Assembly (NCBI GenBank): GCA_003221635.1
Contig: QHSR01000246.1
Location: 1 to 44,567, forward strand
DNA: 44,567 nt
Direction of reading: 5' to 3'
Source of the DNA: Candidatus Rokuibacteriota bacterium
GTDB lineage: Bacteria > Methylomirabilota > Methylomirabilia > Rokubacteriales > CSP1-6
Shown: piece after piece, positions 20,099-26,929 of the stretch
Position numbering within the stretch: the first letter of the stretch is position 1
Layout: each line of letters begins with the position of its first letter
Position numbers and translations under genes: made by a program
Notes under the pieces: model-generated
Databases searched by the model: none
Seen by the model: only the letters and a program-made list of their open reading frames with translations
What the model was told of the DNA's origin: nothing

Positions 20099-20105
20099 TA
20101 TAATA
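20099..20105. promoter_or_regulatory. Overlapping divergent -10 boxes
   Basis: The plus strand reads TATAAT (20099-20104) upstream of the aminotransferase, and the minus strand reads TATTAT (20105-20100) five bases before the GTG of the SUMF1-like gene. One near-palindrome could serve both genes. Confidence 0.45.
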
Positions 20106-20120
20106 GGGACCTTCCGAGAA

Positions 20121-20140
20121 GTCGCCTATAGTCGCCTATA
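20121..20140 (+). repeat. Direct repeat GTCGCCTATA x2
   Basis: Two perfect 10-bp copies lie back to back directly before the AAGGAG ribosome site (20141-20146) of the aminotransferase. It may be an operator or simple slippage. Confidence 0.6.
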
Positions 20141-20152
20141 AAGGAGAGCCCC

Positions 20153-21325
20153 ATGAACGTCGCCCCGCGGATGGCCCGGCTCGGAACCGAGTCCGCGTTC
20201 GAGGTGCTGGCCCGCGCGCGGCAGCTCGAGCGCGCCGGCCGCGAAATCATTCACCTGGAAATCGGCGAGCCGGACTTCGACACGCCAGTGCACATCAAGG
20301 AGGCCGCGAAGCAGGCGCTCGACGCGGGGGCGACGCACTACGGCCCATCCGCCGGGCTGCCGGAGCTCCGCGAGGCGATCGCCAAGCATGTCGCCGAGAC
20401 GCGCGGCGTGCCCGTCGCGCCCGAGGAAGTGGTGGTCACGCCGGGCGCCAAGCCGATCATGTTCTTCACGATCATGGCCCTGATCGGCGATGGCGACGAG
20501 GTGATCTACCCGAATCCCGGCTTTCCGATCTACGAGTCCGTCATCAATTTCGTCGGCGGCGTCCCGGTGCCGATTCCGCTCCGCGAGGAAAGCGGCTTCG
20601 GATTCGATCTCGAGCTGTTCGAGCGCCGTGTCTCGTCGAAGACGAAGCTGATCGTCATCAACTCGCCCGAGAATCCCACCGGCGGCGTGCTCGACCGTGA
20701 TCAGGTCGAGCGCATCGCGGACGTCGCGCGGCGTCGGGGGATCGCCGTGCTTTCCGACGAGATCTACCGGCAGTTCCTCTACGAGGGCGAGTTCGCCTCG
20801 ATCATGGGGCTGCCGGGCATGCGAGAGCAGACGATCCTGCTCGACGGCTTCTCCAAGTCGTACGCGATGACCGGCTGGCGCCTCGGCTACGGCGTGATGC
20901 CGCCGGCCCTCGCCGAGCACGTGGCGCGGCTCATGGTGAATTCCAACTCCTGCACGGCCTCGTTCGTGCAGCTCGCCGGCATCGCGGCGCTTCAGGGCGA
21001 CCAGACGCCGGTCGCCCGCATGGTGGCCGAGTTCAAGCGACGGCGCGACCTGCTCGTGGACGGCCTCAACCGCCTGCCCGGCGTCCGGTGCGCGCGGCCG
21101 CGCGGTGCCTTTTACGTGTTTCCGAACATCACGGGGACCGGCCGGCCGTCAGCCGAGGTGGCCGAGCGGCTTCTGACCGAGGCCGGCGTGGCCGCGCTCT
21201 CGGGCGCGGCGTTCGGCGCTCACGGTGAGGGCTATCTGCGGTTCTCGTACGCGAACTCGGAGAGCAATTTGCGCCTGGCCCTCGAGCGCATGCGCCCCCT
21301 GTTCGAGAGCTTCGCGAGGAAATGA
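20153..21325 (+). CDS. Class I/II pyridoxal-phosphate aminotransferase
   Basis: A 390-residue fold-type I aminotransferase of the AspC/AatA group. It shows L-E-I-G-E-P-D-F-D-T-P, the T-H-Y-G-P-S-A-G-L-P-E-L-R motif, N-S-P-E-N-P-T-G, D-E-I-Y and the PLP lysine at about K235 in G-F-S-K-S-Y-A-M-T-G-W-R, plus the C-terminal carboxylate-binding R in L-R-F-S-Y-A. It moves amino groups between an amino acid and 2-oxoglutarate or a similar keto acid; the amino acid is not certain. AAGGAG precedes the ATG by the normal distance. Confidence 0.92.
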   Translation: MNVAPRMARLGTESAFEVLARARQLERAGREIIHLEIGEPDFDTPVHIKEAAKQALDAGATHYGPSAGLPELREAIAKHVAETRGVPVAPEEVVVTPGAKPIMFFTIMALIGDGDEVIYPNPGFPIYESVINFVGGVPVPIPLREESGFGFDLELFERRVSSKTKLIVINSPENPTGGVLDRDQVERIADVARRRGIAVLSDEIYRQFLYEGEFASIMGLPGMREQTILLDGFSKSYAMTGWRLGYGVMPPALAEHVARLMVNSNSCTASFVQLAGIAALQGDQTPVARMVAEFKRRRDLLVDGLNRLPGVRCARPRGAFYVFPNITGTGRPSAEVAERLLTEAGVAALSGAAFGAHGEGYLRFSYANSESNLRLALERMRPLFESFARK

Positions 21326-21347
21326 CGGCGGTCGAGCCCGGGTCGGC

Positions 21348-22820
21348 GTGAGCCGGAGCACCGTCGCCGATGTCGTCGTCGACGGCCTGAAGCGAGCCGG
21401 CACGCCGCGGCTCTTCGGCGTGGCAGGTCTTGATGCGAAACTCCCGCTCCTCGAGGCGGCGCGCGCGGGCGAACTTCCGCTGACGCTCGCGTCCGGGGAG
21501 ACCGCCGCGTGCATCATGGCCGCGGTCACCGGCGATCTCGTCGAGGCGCCGGGCGCCGTGGTCGTGGGATCCGGCCGCGGCGTCACGGCGGCGATCGCCG
21601 GCGTGGCCCAGGCGCGGGTGGACCGCGCGCCGATGATCGTCCTGACCGACGACCACCCCGCGGTCTTCGCTGCCTCCAAGGCGAGCCTCCGTGTGCAGCG
21701 AGAGTCAGCGGCGCACTGGATCGCCCACGCGACGCGGCTGGCCGCCACGGAGCCACGTGGCCCTGTCCATCTGGAGGTCCCTGACGAGATCGCGCGGCAG
21801 TCGGCGCTGCCCCTCGCGACGTCGTGCCGACCGGATCGCTTGCCGCCCCCTGATCCCGGCGCGCTCGACGCGGCAGCCCGACGGCTCGCCAGCGCATCCC
21901 GTCCGCTGCTGATCGCCGGCCTCCACTGCCGGTCGACCGGCGTCCCGCAGTGGCTCCGCGCGCTGGTGGAGGCGCTGCCCGCGCCCGTGCTGGTCACGCG
22001 CCGGGCCAAGGGTGCGCTGCCTGACCCGCACCCGCTGGTGCTCGGGGTTCTCGGTAACGAGACCGTCGACGAGCGCCTGCTGAAACGCGCCGATCTCGTC
22101 GTCGGCCTCGGGCTCGACGCGCTCGAGCCCGTGCCCGCCCCGTGGTGGTCGACGGTCCCCGTCCTCGCCTTGGGGCCGCCGCAGGCGCTGGGCGATCGCA
22201 TCCCGGCTGTCGAGGTGGTCGGCGAGGTCGCCGTCGTCCTCGAGGAGCTCGCGCCGCGCCTTCATGACCGGCAGCGAGCCGACTGGGACATCGCCGAGCT
22301 CGACCGCCTCAAGCGCGAGCTCTCGGCGGGGCCTGCCGGGGACGATCAGGCGCTCGCCCGGAGAGGGATCGTCCGCATCGCGCGCGAGGCGACTGCGGCC
22401 GGCACGATCGCCGCGGTCGATGCCGGCCCTCACATGATCGACGTCGCCGTGGGCTGGCACGCTGTCGCCCCGCGCGAGTTCCTGGTGACTCACGGGCTTG
22501 CCACGGCGGGTTTCGCGCTGCCGGCGGCCATCGCGGCGCACCTCGTCCATCCCGATCGCCGCGTCGTGTGTTTCACCGGGGTCGCAGAGCTGACGGCCGC
22601 CGCGCCCGAGCTCGAGACCGCGACACGGCTCGGCGCGCCGATCGTTCTGGTCGTGTTCGGCGCCACCGCGTCGGACTCGACCGCCGTGACGCGGCTGGCG
22701 GAGCGCTTTCGGACGACGTCGTTCGCCGCTGATAGCGAGGCGCGGTTCGCCCAGGCGCTGGGTCGGGCGCTCTCGGGCGCGGGACCGTCGCTGATTTCAT
22801 CTACTACTGGGGCTCGCTGA
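21348..22820 (+). CDS. Thiamine-pyrophosphate-enzyme-like protein with degenerate cofactor motif
   Basis: About 490 residues with the three-domain layout of acetolactate synthase-type enzymes. The catalytic glutamate region is present as A-S-G-E-T-A-A-C-I-M-A near residue 50. In the C-terminal domain, the G-D-G...N-N motif that binds Mg-TPP is missing: the aligned region reads C-F-T-G-V-A-E-L-T-A-A-A-P-E-L-E-T-A and then V-V-F-G-A-T-A-S-D. The protein therefore may not bind TPP normally. The C-terminus stops early at G-P-S-L-I followed by unrelated residues. The start is GTG 21348, 22 nt after the aminotransferase stop. Confidence 0.72.
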   Translation: MSRSTVADVVVDGLKRAGTPRLFGVAGLDAKLPLLEAARAGELPLTLASGETAACIMAAVTGDLVEAPGAVVVGSGRGVTAAIAGVAQARVDRAPMIVLTDDHPAVFAASKASLRVQRESAAHWIAHATRLAATEPRGPVHLEVPDEIARQSALPLATSCRPDRLPPPDPGALDAAARRLASASRPLLIAGLHCRSTGVPQWLRALVEALPAPVLVTRRAKGALPDPHPLVLGVLGNETVDERLLKRADLVVGLGLDALEPVPAPWWSTVPVLALGPPQALGDRIPAVEVVGEVAVVLEELAPRLHDRQRADWDIAELDRLKRELSAGPAGDDQALARRGIVRIAREATAAGTIAAVDAGPHMIDVAVGWHAVAPREFLVTHGLATAGFALPAAIAAHLVHPDRRVVCFTGVAELTAAAPELETATRLGAPIVLVVFGATASDSTAVTRLAERFRTTSFAADSEARFAQALGRALSGAGPSLISSTTGAR

Positions 22821-22894
22821 TGGCGGGCGCGGTGGTAGCGAGCCTCCCGATCGTCGTCTACGTCTGGTTCGATCGCCGGGCCGGCGAGTCGTGA
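22793..22894 (+). pseudogene. Remnant of a sugar ABC transporter permease C-terminus
   Basis: Overlapping the end of the TPP-like gene in another frame is D-F-I-Y-Y-W-G-S-L-M-A-G-A-V-V-A-S-L-P-I-V-V-Y, then a short tail to TGA. This resembles the last helix of MalG-type permeases (W-G-x-L-M-A-G). Read instead from ATG 22820 it would be a 24-residue single-helix peptide. I favour a recombination relic. Confidence 0.45.
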
Positions 22895-22910
22895 AGGAGG
22901 TCGGGGCAGG

Positions 22911-22916
22911 TATAAT
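22911..22916 (+). promoter_or_regulatory. Consensus -10 box TATAAT, leaderless start of the Sec-oxidoreductase
   Basis: TATAAT ends 6 nt before the ATG at 22923, so the transcript would start at the ATG. The GAAGGAGG further upstream is about 20 nt from the ATG, too far to serve as its ribosome site. Confidence 0.55.
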
Positions 22917-22922
22917 GACGCC

Positions 22923-23573
22923 ATGCCGATCCTGACCGCGCGCGACCAGGCCGCTGTTCGCACGGAGTTCGAGCGCATCGCTGGGCCCGTGAAGCTCGTC
23001 GTCTTCTCGCAGGAGCTCGCCGCCGCCGAGCTCTGCCAGCAGAACGAGCAGCTCGTGCGCGAGGTCGCCGAGCTTTCCGACCAGATCACGGTGGAGGTGC
23101 TGAACCTCGCCATCGACCGCGAGCGCGCCGAGGCGTACGGCGTGGACCAGGTGCCGGCCATCGTCGTCGAAGGCAGCCGTGACTACGGCATCCGCTTCTA
23201 CGGCGTCCCCCTGGGCTACGAGTTCAGCAACCTCATCGACTCGATCATCGTGGCGTCCACCGGCGAGCCGGCGCTGGCCGAGGACACCCTGGCCTCGCTG
23301 CGCGCGCTCGCCGCCGACGTCGACATCAAGGTTTTCTCGACACCCACCTGACCCCACTGTCCCCGGGCCGTGCGCCTGGCGCAGCACATGTCGGTGGCGT
23401 CGGACCGCGTCCGCTCGACCGTCATCGAGGCGACGGAGTTTCCCGAGCTGTCGCGGGCCTATCAGGTGATGGGCGTGCCGAAGGTCGTCATCAACGACCG
23501 CGTGCAGTTCGAGGGCGCCGTCCCCGAGCGGGACTTCCTCGGCGCCGTCCTCCAGGCGGTCGAGCCTGCCTGA
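22923..23573 (+). CDS. Selenocysteine thioredoxin-fold protein disulfide oxidoreductase (two-domain), UGA-decoded
   Basis: With the TGA at 23349-23351 read as Sec143 the gene encodes 216 residues built of two thioredoxin folds, as in PDO/glutaredoxin-like proteins. The N-terminal domain (K-L-V-V-F-S-Q...) lacks a CxxC motif but keeps the cis-proline segment G-V-D-Q-V-P-A-I-V-V. The C-terminal domain has I-K-V-F-S-T-P-T-U-P-H-C-P-R-A-V-R, where relatives read T-P-T-C-P-H-C, and then its cis-proline segment Y-Q-V-M-G-V-P-K-V-V-I. It should reduce disulfides or a partner peroxiredoxin in the cytoplasm. The next gene, 27 nt downstream, is a Sec-peroxiredoxin, which suggests a functional pair. The frame continues exactly across the TGA with no insertion or deletion. 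Confidence 0.9.
23370..23387 (+). promoter_or_regulatory. SECIS-like stem-loop after the UGA of the Sec-oxidoreductase
   Basis: GUGC pairs with GCAC, then GC with GC across one bulged A, closing a CUGGC loop. The loop guanines sit at +27 and +28 from the UGA, within the usual range. It is the weakest of the four elements because of the bulge and small loop. Confidence 0.5.
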
Positions 23574-23600
23574 GGCAGGCCGTCACGACGTGGTCGACCG

Positions 23601-24134
23601 TTGAAGGCGCTCGTCCTCGTCCTGCTCACCCTCCTGGCGCCGCCCGCGCTCGCGGCGGACCGCGACAAGCCGGTCGCGGTCAACGAGACGGCGCCCGACA
23701 TCGTCCTGGGTGACCAGCATGGCCGGCCGTTCCGACTGTCCGACGCTCTCGCGCAGCGCGATTTCGTCGTCGTGGCCTTCTTCGTCAAGGCCTTCACCGG
23801 CGGCTGAGAGCGCGAATTCTCCCGGTTCCGGGACGACCAGCCGAAGTTCGCCGCGCTCAACGCCGAAATCGTCGGCGTCTCGGTCGATCCCCCGGAACGC
23901 AACCTCGCCTGGACGAAGCACCTCGGCCTGCCGTTTCGCCTGCTGAGCGACGTCGAGACGCCGGGCCGGGTGAGTCGGCTCTATGGCGTCTGGGATGACA
24001 CGTGGAATCTCTCGAAGCGCGTGACATTCATCGTCGACCGGTCCGGACGCGTCCGCTACGTGGAGATCGGGAGCCTCGCGATCGACACGAGCCGGACGCT
24101 CGACGCGCTGCAGCGGCTTGCCCAGGCCAAGTAG
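23601..24134 (+). CDS. Exported 1-selenocysteine peroxiredoxin, UGA-decoded
   Basis: The TTG at 23601 opens a clear signal peptide (MKALVLVLLTLLAPPALAA), so the protein is exported. The mature part has E-T-A-P-D-I-V-L-G-D and V-V-V-A-F-F-V-K-A-F-T-G-G-U-E-R-E-F, where peroxiredoxins have F-T-P-x-C. The TGA at 23805-23807 thus encodes Sec69 at the peroxidatic position. Homology continues in frame through I-V-G-V-S-V-D-P-P-E, F-R-L-L-S-D, L-Y-G-V-W and V-T-F-I-V-D-R-S-G-R-V-R to TAG. Total 177 residues. There is no cysteine anywhere, so it is a 1-Sec enzyme that needs an external reductant. The adjacent Sec-oxidoreductase is the obvious candidate, but it has no signal peptide, so electrons would have to cross the membrane or the partner is another protein. 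Confidence 0.88.
23820..23833 (+). promoter_or_regulatory. SECIS-like stem-loop after the UGA of the 1-Sec peroxiredoxin
   Basis: UCCCG pairs with CGGGA around a GUUC loop, with G at +18 and U at +19 after the UGA. An outer perfect pairing is also possible between GAGCGCG directly after the UGA and CGCGCUC about 40 nt later. The G-U start of the loop matches the classic element. Confidence 0.6.
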
Positions 24135-24147
24135 CGCTCGACGTCGC

Positions 24148-24660
24148 GTGGAATCCGCCGAGCTCTTGTTCGCGTACGGGACGTTGATGCGGGGGTACGC
24201 GCGGCATCGCGTGCTCGCGTCGGCTGCGACGTTCGTCGGCGCGGGCCGCGTCCGCGGACGGCTGCTCGACCTCGGCCGCTACCCCGGGCTGGTCGACGGC
24301 GCCGGCAATGTCCGCGGCGAGATCTACCGGCTGGACGACCCCGAACTTCTCGCGGTGCTCGACCGCGAGGAGGGGTACAATTTCGATCGTCGCCGCGCGA
24401 CCATCACGCTCGCGAGCGGCCGTCGCGCGCGCGCGTGGGTCTACCGGTATCGCGGACACCAGGAGAACGCCGTCGTCATCCCGGACGGGAACTATCGGCG
24501 GGCGCACCCGTGCCCGCCACTCGCTGAACTGGGGTGGTCGTGCGCGCCGCAGGCCGTCGCGGGGCTGGGGCCCCGCCGGCCGAGGCGAGCGGATGATGAG
24601 AGCCGTGCGCGCCGCAGGCCGTCGCGGGGCTGGGGCCCCGCCGGCCGAGGCGCGCCTTGA
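24148..24660 (+). CDS. Gamma-glutamylcyclotransferase family protein with repeat-derived C-terminus
   Basis: The GTG at 24148 opens V-E-S-A-E-L-L-F-A-Y-G-T-L-M-R-G, the substrate-binding loop of the GGCT/AIG2 fold. Further family marks are G-R-L-L-D-L-G-R-Y-P-G, G-E-I-Y-R-L and the catalytic glutamate in L-D-R-E-E-G-Y. Members cleave gamma-glutamyl peptides, including glutathione, to 5-oxoproline. The fold ends around residue 120 (N-Y-R-R-A-H-P). The final 45 residues are translated from two copies of the REP-like repeat and are probably not functional. It is 13 nt behind the Sec-peroxiredoxin, so thiol metabolism may be the shared theme. Confidence 0.8.
   Translation: MESAELLFAYGTLMRGYARHRVLASAATFVGAGRVRGRLLDLGRYPGLVDGAGNVRGEIYRLDDPELLAVLDREEGYNFDRRRATITLASGRRARAWVYRYRGHQENAVVIPDGNYRRAHPCPPLAELGWSCAPQAVAGLGPRRPRRADDESRARRRPSRGWGPAGRGAP
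24537..24590 (+). repeat. REP-like 53-bp palindromic repeat, copy A
   Basis: Head GTCG, then TGCGCGCCGCAGGCCGTCGC, the GCGGGGC/GCCCCGC hairpin with a TGGG loop, and the CCGAGGCGAGC end. It lies inside the 3' end of the gamma-glutamylcyclotransferase frame. Confidence 0.85.
24605..24655 (+). repeat. REP-like palindromic repeat, copy B
   Basis: The same element 14 bp after copy A, in the same orientation, with a one-base change in the tail (CCGAGGCGCGC). It ends at the stop region of the gamma-glutamylcyclotransferase. Confidence 0.85.
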
Positions 24661-24673
24661 ACAGGAGGAATCA

Positions 24674-26056
24674 ATGGCGATGACCGCCGCCGAGCTCGTC
24701 AAGGCCGATCAGGAGCACCTGATCCATCCGCTCCACCACCCTGTCGACAGCGCGGAGCCGGTCATCTACGTCCGCGGACGCGGCGCGACCATCCAGGAGA
24801 TCGGGGGCCACGAATACATCGACGGGCTCTCCGGGCTCTGGAACGTCAACGTGGGCCACGGACGCACCGAGCTGGCCGACGCCGCGTCGGCGCAGATGAA
24901 GGATCTCGCGTACTTCTCCGGCTACGTGGGCTCCTCGAACATTCCGGCCATCACGCTGGCGAACCGGCTCATGGAGATCACGTACGACAACATGCAGGCC
25001 GTGTTCTTCACGTGCGGCGGCGCCGAGTCGAACGAGTCGGCGTTCAAGACGGCGCGCTTCTACTGGAAGGCGCAGGGCAAGCCCGATAAGGTCAAGATCA
25101 TCTCCCGCCAGCAGGGCTACCACGGCGTCACCCTCCAGGCGATGAGCGCCACCGGGATGGGCGCCTTCTGGAAGATGTTCGAGCCGCGCGTTCCGGGCTT
25201 CATCCACGTCCAGACCTGCTACCCGTACCGGTTCCAGGGCGCGAAGCCCGGCGAGAGCGTCGGGCAGGCGGCGGCCCGGGAGATCGAAGAAGCAATTCTG
25301 CGCGAGGGACCCGACACGGTCGCCGCGATGATCGGCGAGCCGATCCACGGTGGCGGCGGGGTCATCTACCCGACCGACGACTACTGGCCGCGGGTTCGCG
25401 AGGTGTGCACGCGCCACAAGGTGCTCCTGATCGCGGACGAGGTCATCACCGGCTTCTGCCGGACCGGGCGCTGGTTCGCGCTCGGGCACTGGAACGTCAA
25501 GCCCGACATCCTCTCGTTCGCGAAGGGCGTGACCTCCGGGTACCTCCCGCTCGGCGGGATCATGGTCAGCAAGGCGATCAAGGACGCCATGGACTCGGTC
25601 AAGCCTGAGGACCGCTGGATGCACGCCTACACGTATTCCGGCCATCCGACGTGCTGCGCGGTCGGGCTGAAGAACGTCGAGATCATGGAGCGCGAGCGGC
25701 TCTGGGAGAACGCGGCGACGATGGGTACCCGGCTCCATCAAGGACTCCAGCAGGCGTTCGGCGGCCACCCGAACGCGGGCGACATCCGGGGCGGCAAGGG
25801 GTTGCTCGCGGCCGTCGAGCTGGTAGAAGACCGCGCGACCAAGAAGAACTTCGCCGGCGATCGGAAGGTCGCCCCGCGGATCCAGGCCGAGATGATGAAG
25901 CGTGGCGTCGTCACGCGGACGCGCGCCGCGGCCGGCGCCCATCCGGCGCCCGGCGACTCGGTCTACTTTGCGCCGCCCCTCGTCGTGACCGAGGCGGAAA
26001 TCGATCGGCTTGTCAGCGTGGCGCGAGACGCCGTCAAGGCCGTGCTCGGCGCCTAG
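24674..26056 (+). CDS. Class III (omega) aminotransferase
   Basis: A 460-residue PLP enzyme. Visible features are L-S-G-L-W-N-V-N-V-G-H-G near the N-terminus, T-C-G-G-A-E-S-N-E-S-A, the G-Y-H-G-V-T motif, A-M-I-G-E-P-I-H-G-G-G-G, L-I-A-D-E-V-I-T-G-F-C-R-T-G and the PLP lysine at about K284 in S-F-A-K-G-V-T-S-G-Y. This pattern fits beta-alanine, taurine or putrescine-type pyruvate aminotransferases; the exact donor is open. The ATG at 24674 has a strong AGGAGG 6 nt upstream. Confidence 0.92.
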   Translation: MAMTAAELVKADQEHLIHPLHHPVDSAEPVIYVRGRGATIQEIGGHEYIDGLSGLWNVNVGHGRTELADAASAQMKDLAYFSGYVGSSNIPAITLANRLMEITYDNMQAVFFTCGGAESNESAFKTARFYWKAQGKPDKVKIISRQQGYHGVTLQAMSATGMGAFWKMFEPRVPGFIHVQTCYPYRFQGAKPGESVGQAAAREIEEAILREGPDTVAAMIGEPIHGGGGVIYPTDDYWPRVREVCTRHKVLLIADEVITGFCRTGRWFALGHWNVKPDILSFAKGVTSGYLPLGGIMVSKAIKDAMDSVKPEDRWMHAYTYSGHPTCCAVGLKNVEIMERERLWENAATMGTRLHQGLQQAFGGHPNAGDIRGGKGLLAAVELVEDRATKKNFAGDRKVAPRIQAEMMKRGVVTRTRAAAGAHPAPGDSVYFAPPLVVTEAEIDRLVSVARDAVKAVLGA

Positions 26057-26069
26057 CCAGGACCGTCGC

Positions 26070-26261
26070 GTGAAGCTGATCACCGCCCACCGTATCCTCA
26101 TCGGCGCGGGGATCGCGTTCTTCCTCTTCTATGCGGCGTTCCAACTGCGCCTCTTCGTGCGCGACGGCGCGACGGCCGCGCTCGTGCAGGCCCTGGTCGC
26201 GGTGGTCGTGGCCGCGGGCTTCGTCCTCTACTACCGCACCCTCAGGGGATGGGGCCGGTAG
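26070..26261 (+). CDS. Small two-helix membrane protein
   Basis: 63 residues from GTG 26070 with two hydrophobic helices (about 9-25 and 36-55). Its stop codon TAG is part of the GTAG head of REP-like copy C. It is 13 nt after the aminotransferase. Function unknown. Confidence 0.55.
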   Translation: MKLITAHRILIGAGIAFFLFYAAFQLRLFVRDGATAALVQALVAVVVAAGFVLYYRTLRGWGR

Positions 26262-26677
26262 TGCGAGCCGCAGGCCGTCGCGGGGCTGGGGCCCCGCCGG
26301 CCGAGGCGAGCGATACGATAAATCCTCGCGCGGTCCTGATCTACGACGGCGAGTGCGCGATGTGCCGGGCGAGCGCGCTCTGGCTCATGCGCCTGGCGAT
26401 CACCGGTGGCGAGCTGGAAATCCTGCCGTGTCGGTCAGCGCCGCGCCGCGCCCGCTTCCCCGAGATCTCGGACGAGGCGTGCATGACGGCGATGCAGCTC
26501 GTGCTGCCCGACGGGCGTACGCTCACGGGCGCCGATGCGGTGCCCGAGCTGCTTCATCGCATCGGCTGGCTCAGCTGGCTCGCGACGGCCTTCGCGCTCC
26601 CGGGGGCGCGCCCCCTCGCCCGACGCGTCTACGCCTGGGTCGCGAAGAATCGGATGCGCCTGTCGTGCGATCGCTAG
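26249..26677 (+). CDS. Thiol-disulfide oxidoreductase, DCC (DUF393) family
   Basis: The core begins A-V-L-I-Y-D-G-E-C-A-M-C, the D-G-x-C-x-x-C motif of DCC proteins, and ends at V-A-K-N-R-M-R-L-S-C-D-R. From the ATG at 26249 the protein would be 142 residues, but the first 20 or so are encoded by the REP-like repeat. The true start is uncertain because no ATG, GTG or TTG lies between the repeat and the core; CTG 26336 is possible. Unlike the four Sec genes, the active site here uses ordinary cysteine codons. Confidence 0.75.
   Translation: MGPVVRAAGRRGAGAPPAEASDTINPRAVLIYDGECAMCRASALWLMRLAITGGELEILPCRSAPRRARFPEISDEACMTAMQLVLPDGRTLTGADAVPELLHRIGWLSWLATAFALPGARPLARRVYAWVAKNRMRLSCDR
26258..26311 (+). 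repeat. REP-like palindromic repeat, copy C
   Basis: Head GTAG, the same hairpin and CCGAGGCGAGC tail. It separates the small membrane protein from the DCC core. Confidence 0.85.
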
Positions 26678-26838
26678 TCCGGCTGCTCACCCCTTCAGCA
26701 GGCCGACGCTCGCCGCACTGAAATTCGGCAGCCCGACCCGCGCCCCCGATCCCCCACCGAGGACAAGTGCCCGTATAAGCTGATCTCCCCTCGCTGAGCC
26801 GCACTGGCACGCGCGCTGCACCTGCTTGCCCGCAGCGT

Positions 26839-26919
26839 GCGTCCACGCTCGGACGCCGCGGAATCGACAGCGATGGCGCTGTTGCCTCGATCGGAGGCAC
26901 GGCGCCATTTTTCTTTTTT
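26839..26919 (+). terminator. Leader with terminator hairpin upstream of nrtA (putative attenuator)
   Basis: The gap from 26678 to 26929 holds no gene. A 6-bp hairpin with a 6-nt loop (GCGTCC/GGACGC, 26839-26856) comes first. A terminator follows: ATGGCGC (26873-26879) pairs with GCGCCAT (26902-26908), with an inner TGCCTC/GAGGCA stem, then a T-rich run to 26919. An alternative hairpin (26865-26884, CGACAGCG with CGCTGTTG around ATGG) uses the terminator's 5' arm, so the two are mutually exclusive. The run ends 10 nt before the nrtA ATG. This layout suggests transcription attenuation, as known for nitrate genes controlled by ANTAR proteins, but the loops do not match the A1/G4 consensus. Confidence 0.65.
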
Positions 26920-26929
26920 GGAGGACGGC

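Noticed and set aside
23349-23807. The two TGA codons as ordinary nonsense mutations or sequencing errors
   Set aside because: Both fall exactly on catalytic positions, frames are preserved, hairpins follow, and the same pattern occurs in two more genes of the window.
26839-26919. A canonical ANTAR-binding two-hairpin RNA
   Set aside because: The geometry is similar but neither loop is a hexaloop with A at 1 and G at 4, so only a generic attenuator is claimed.
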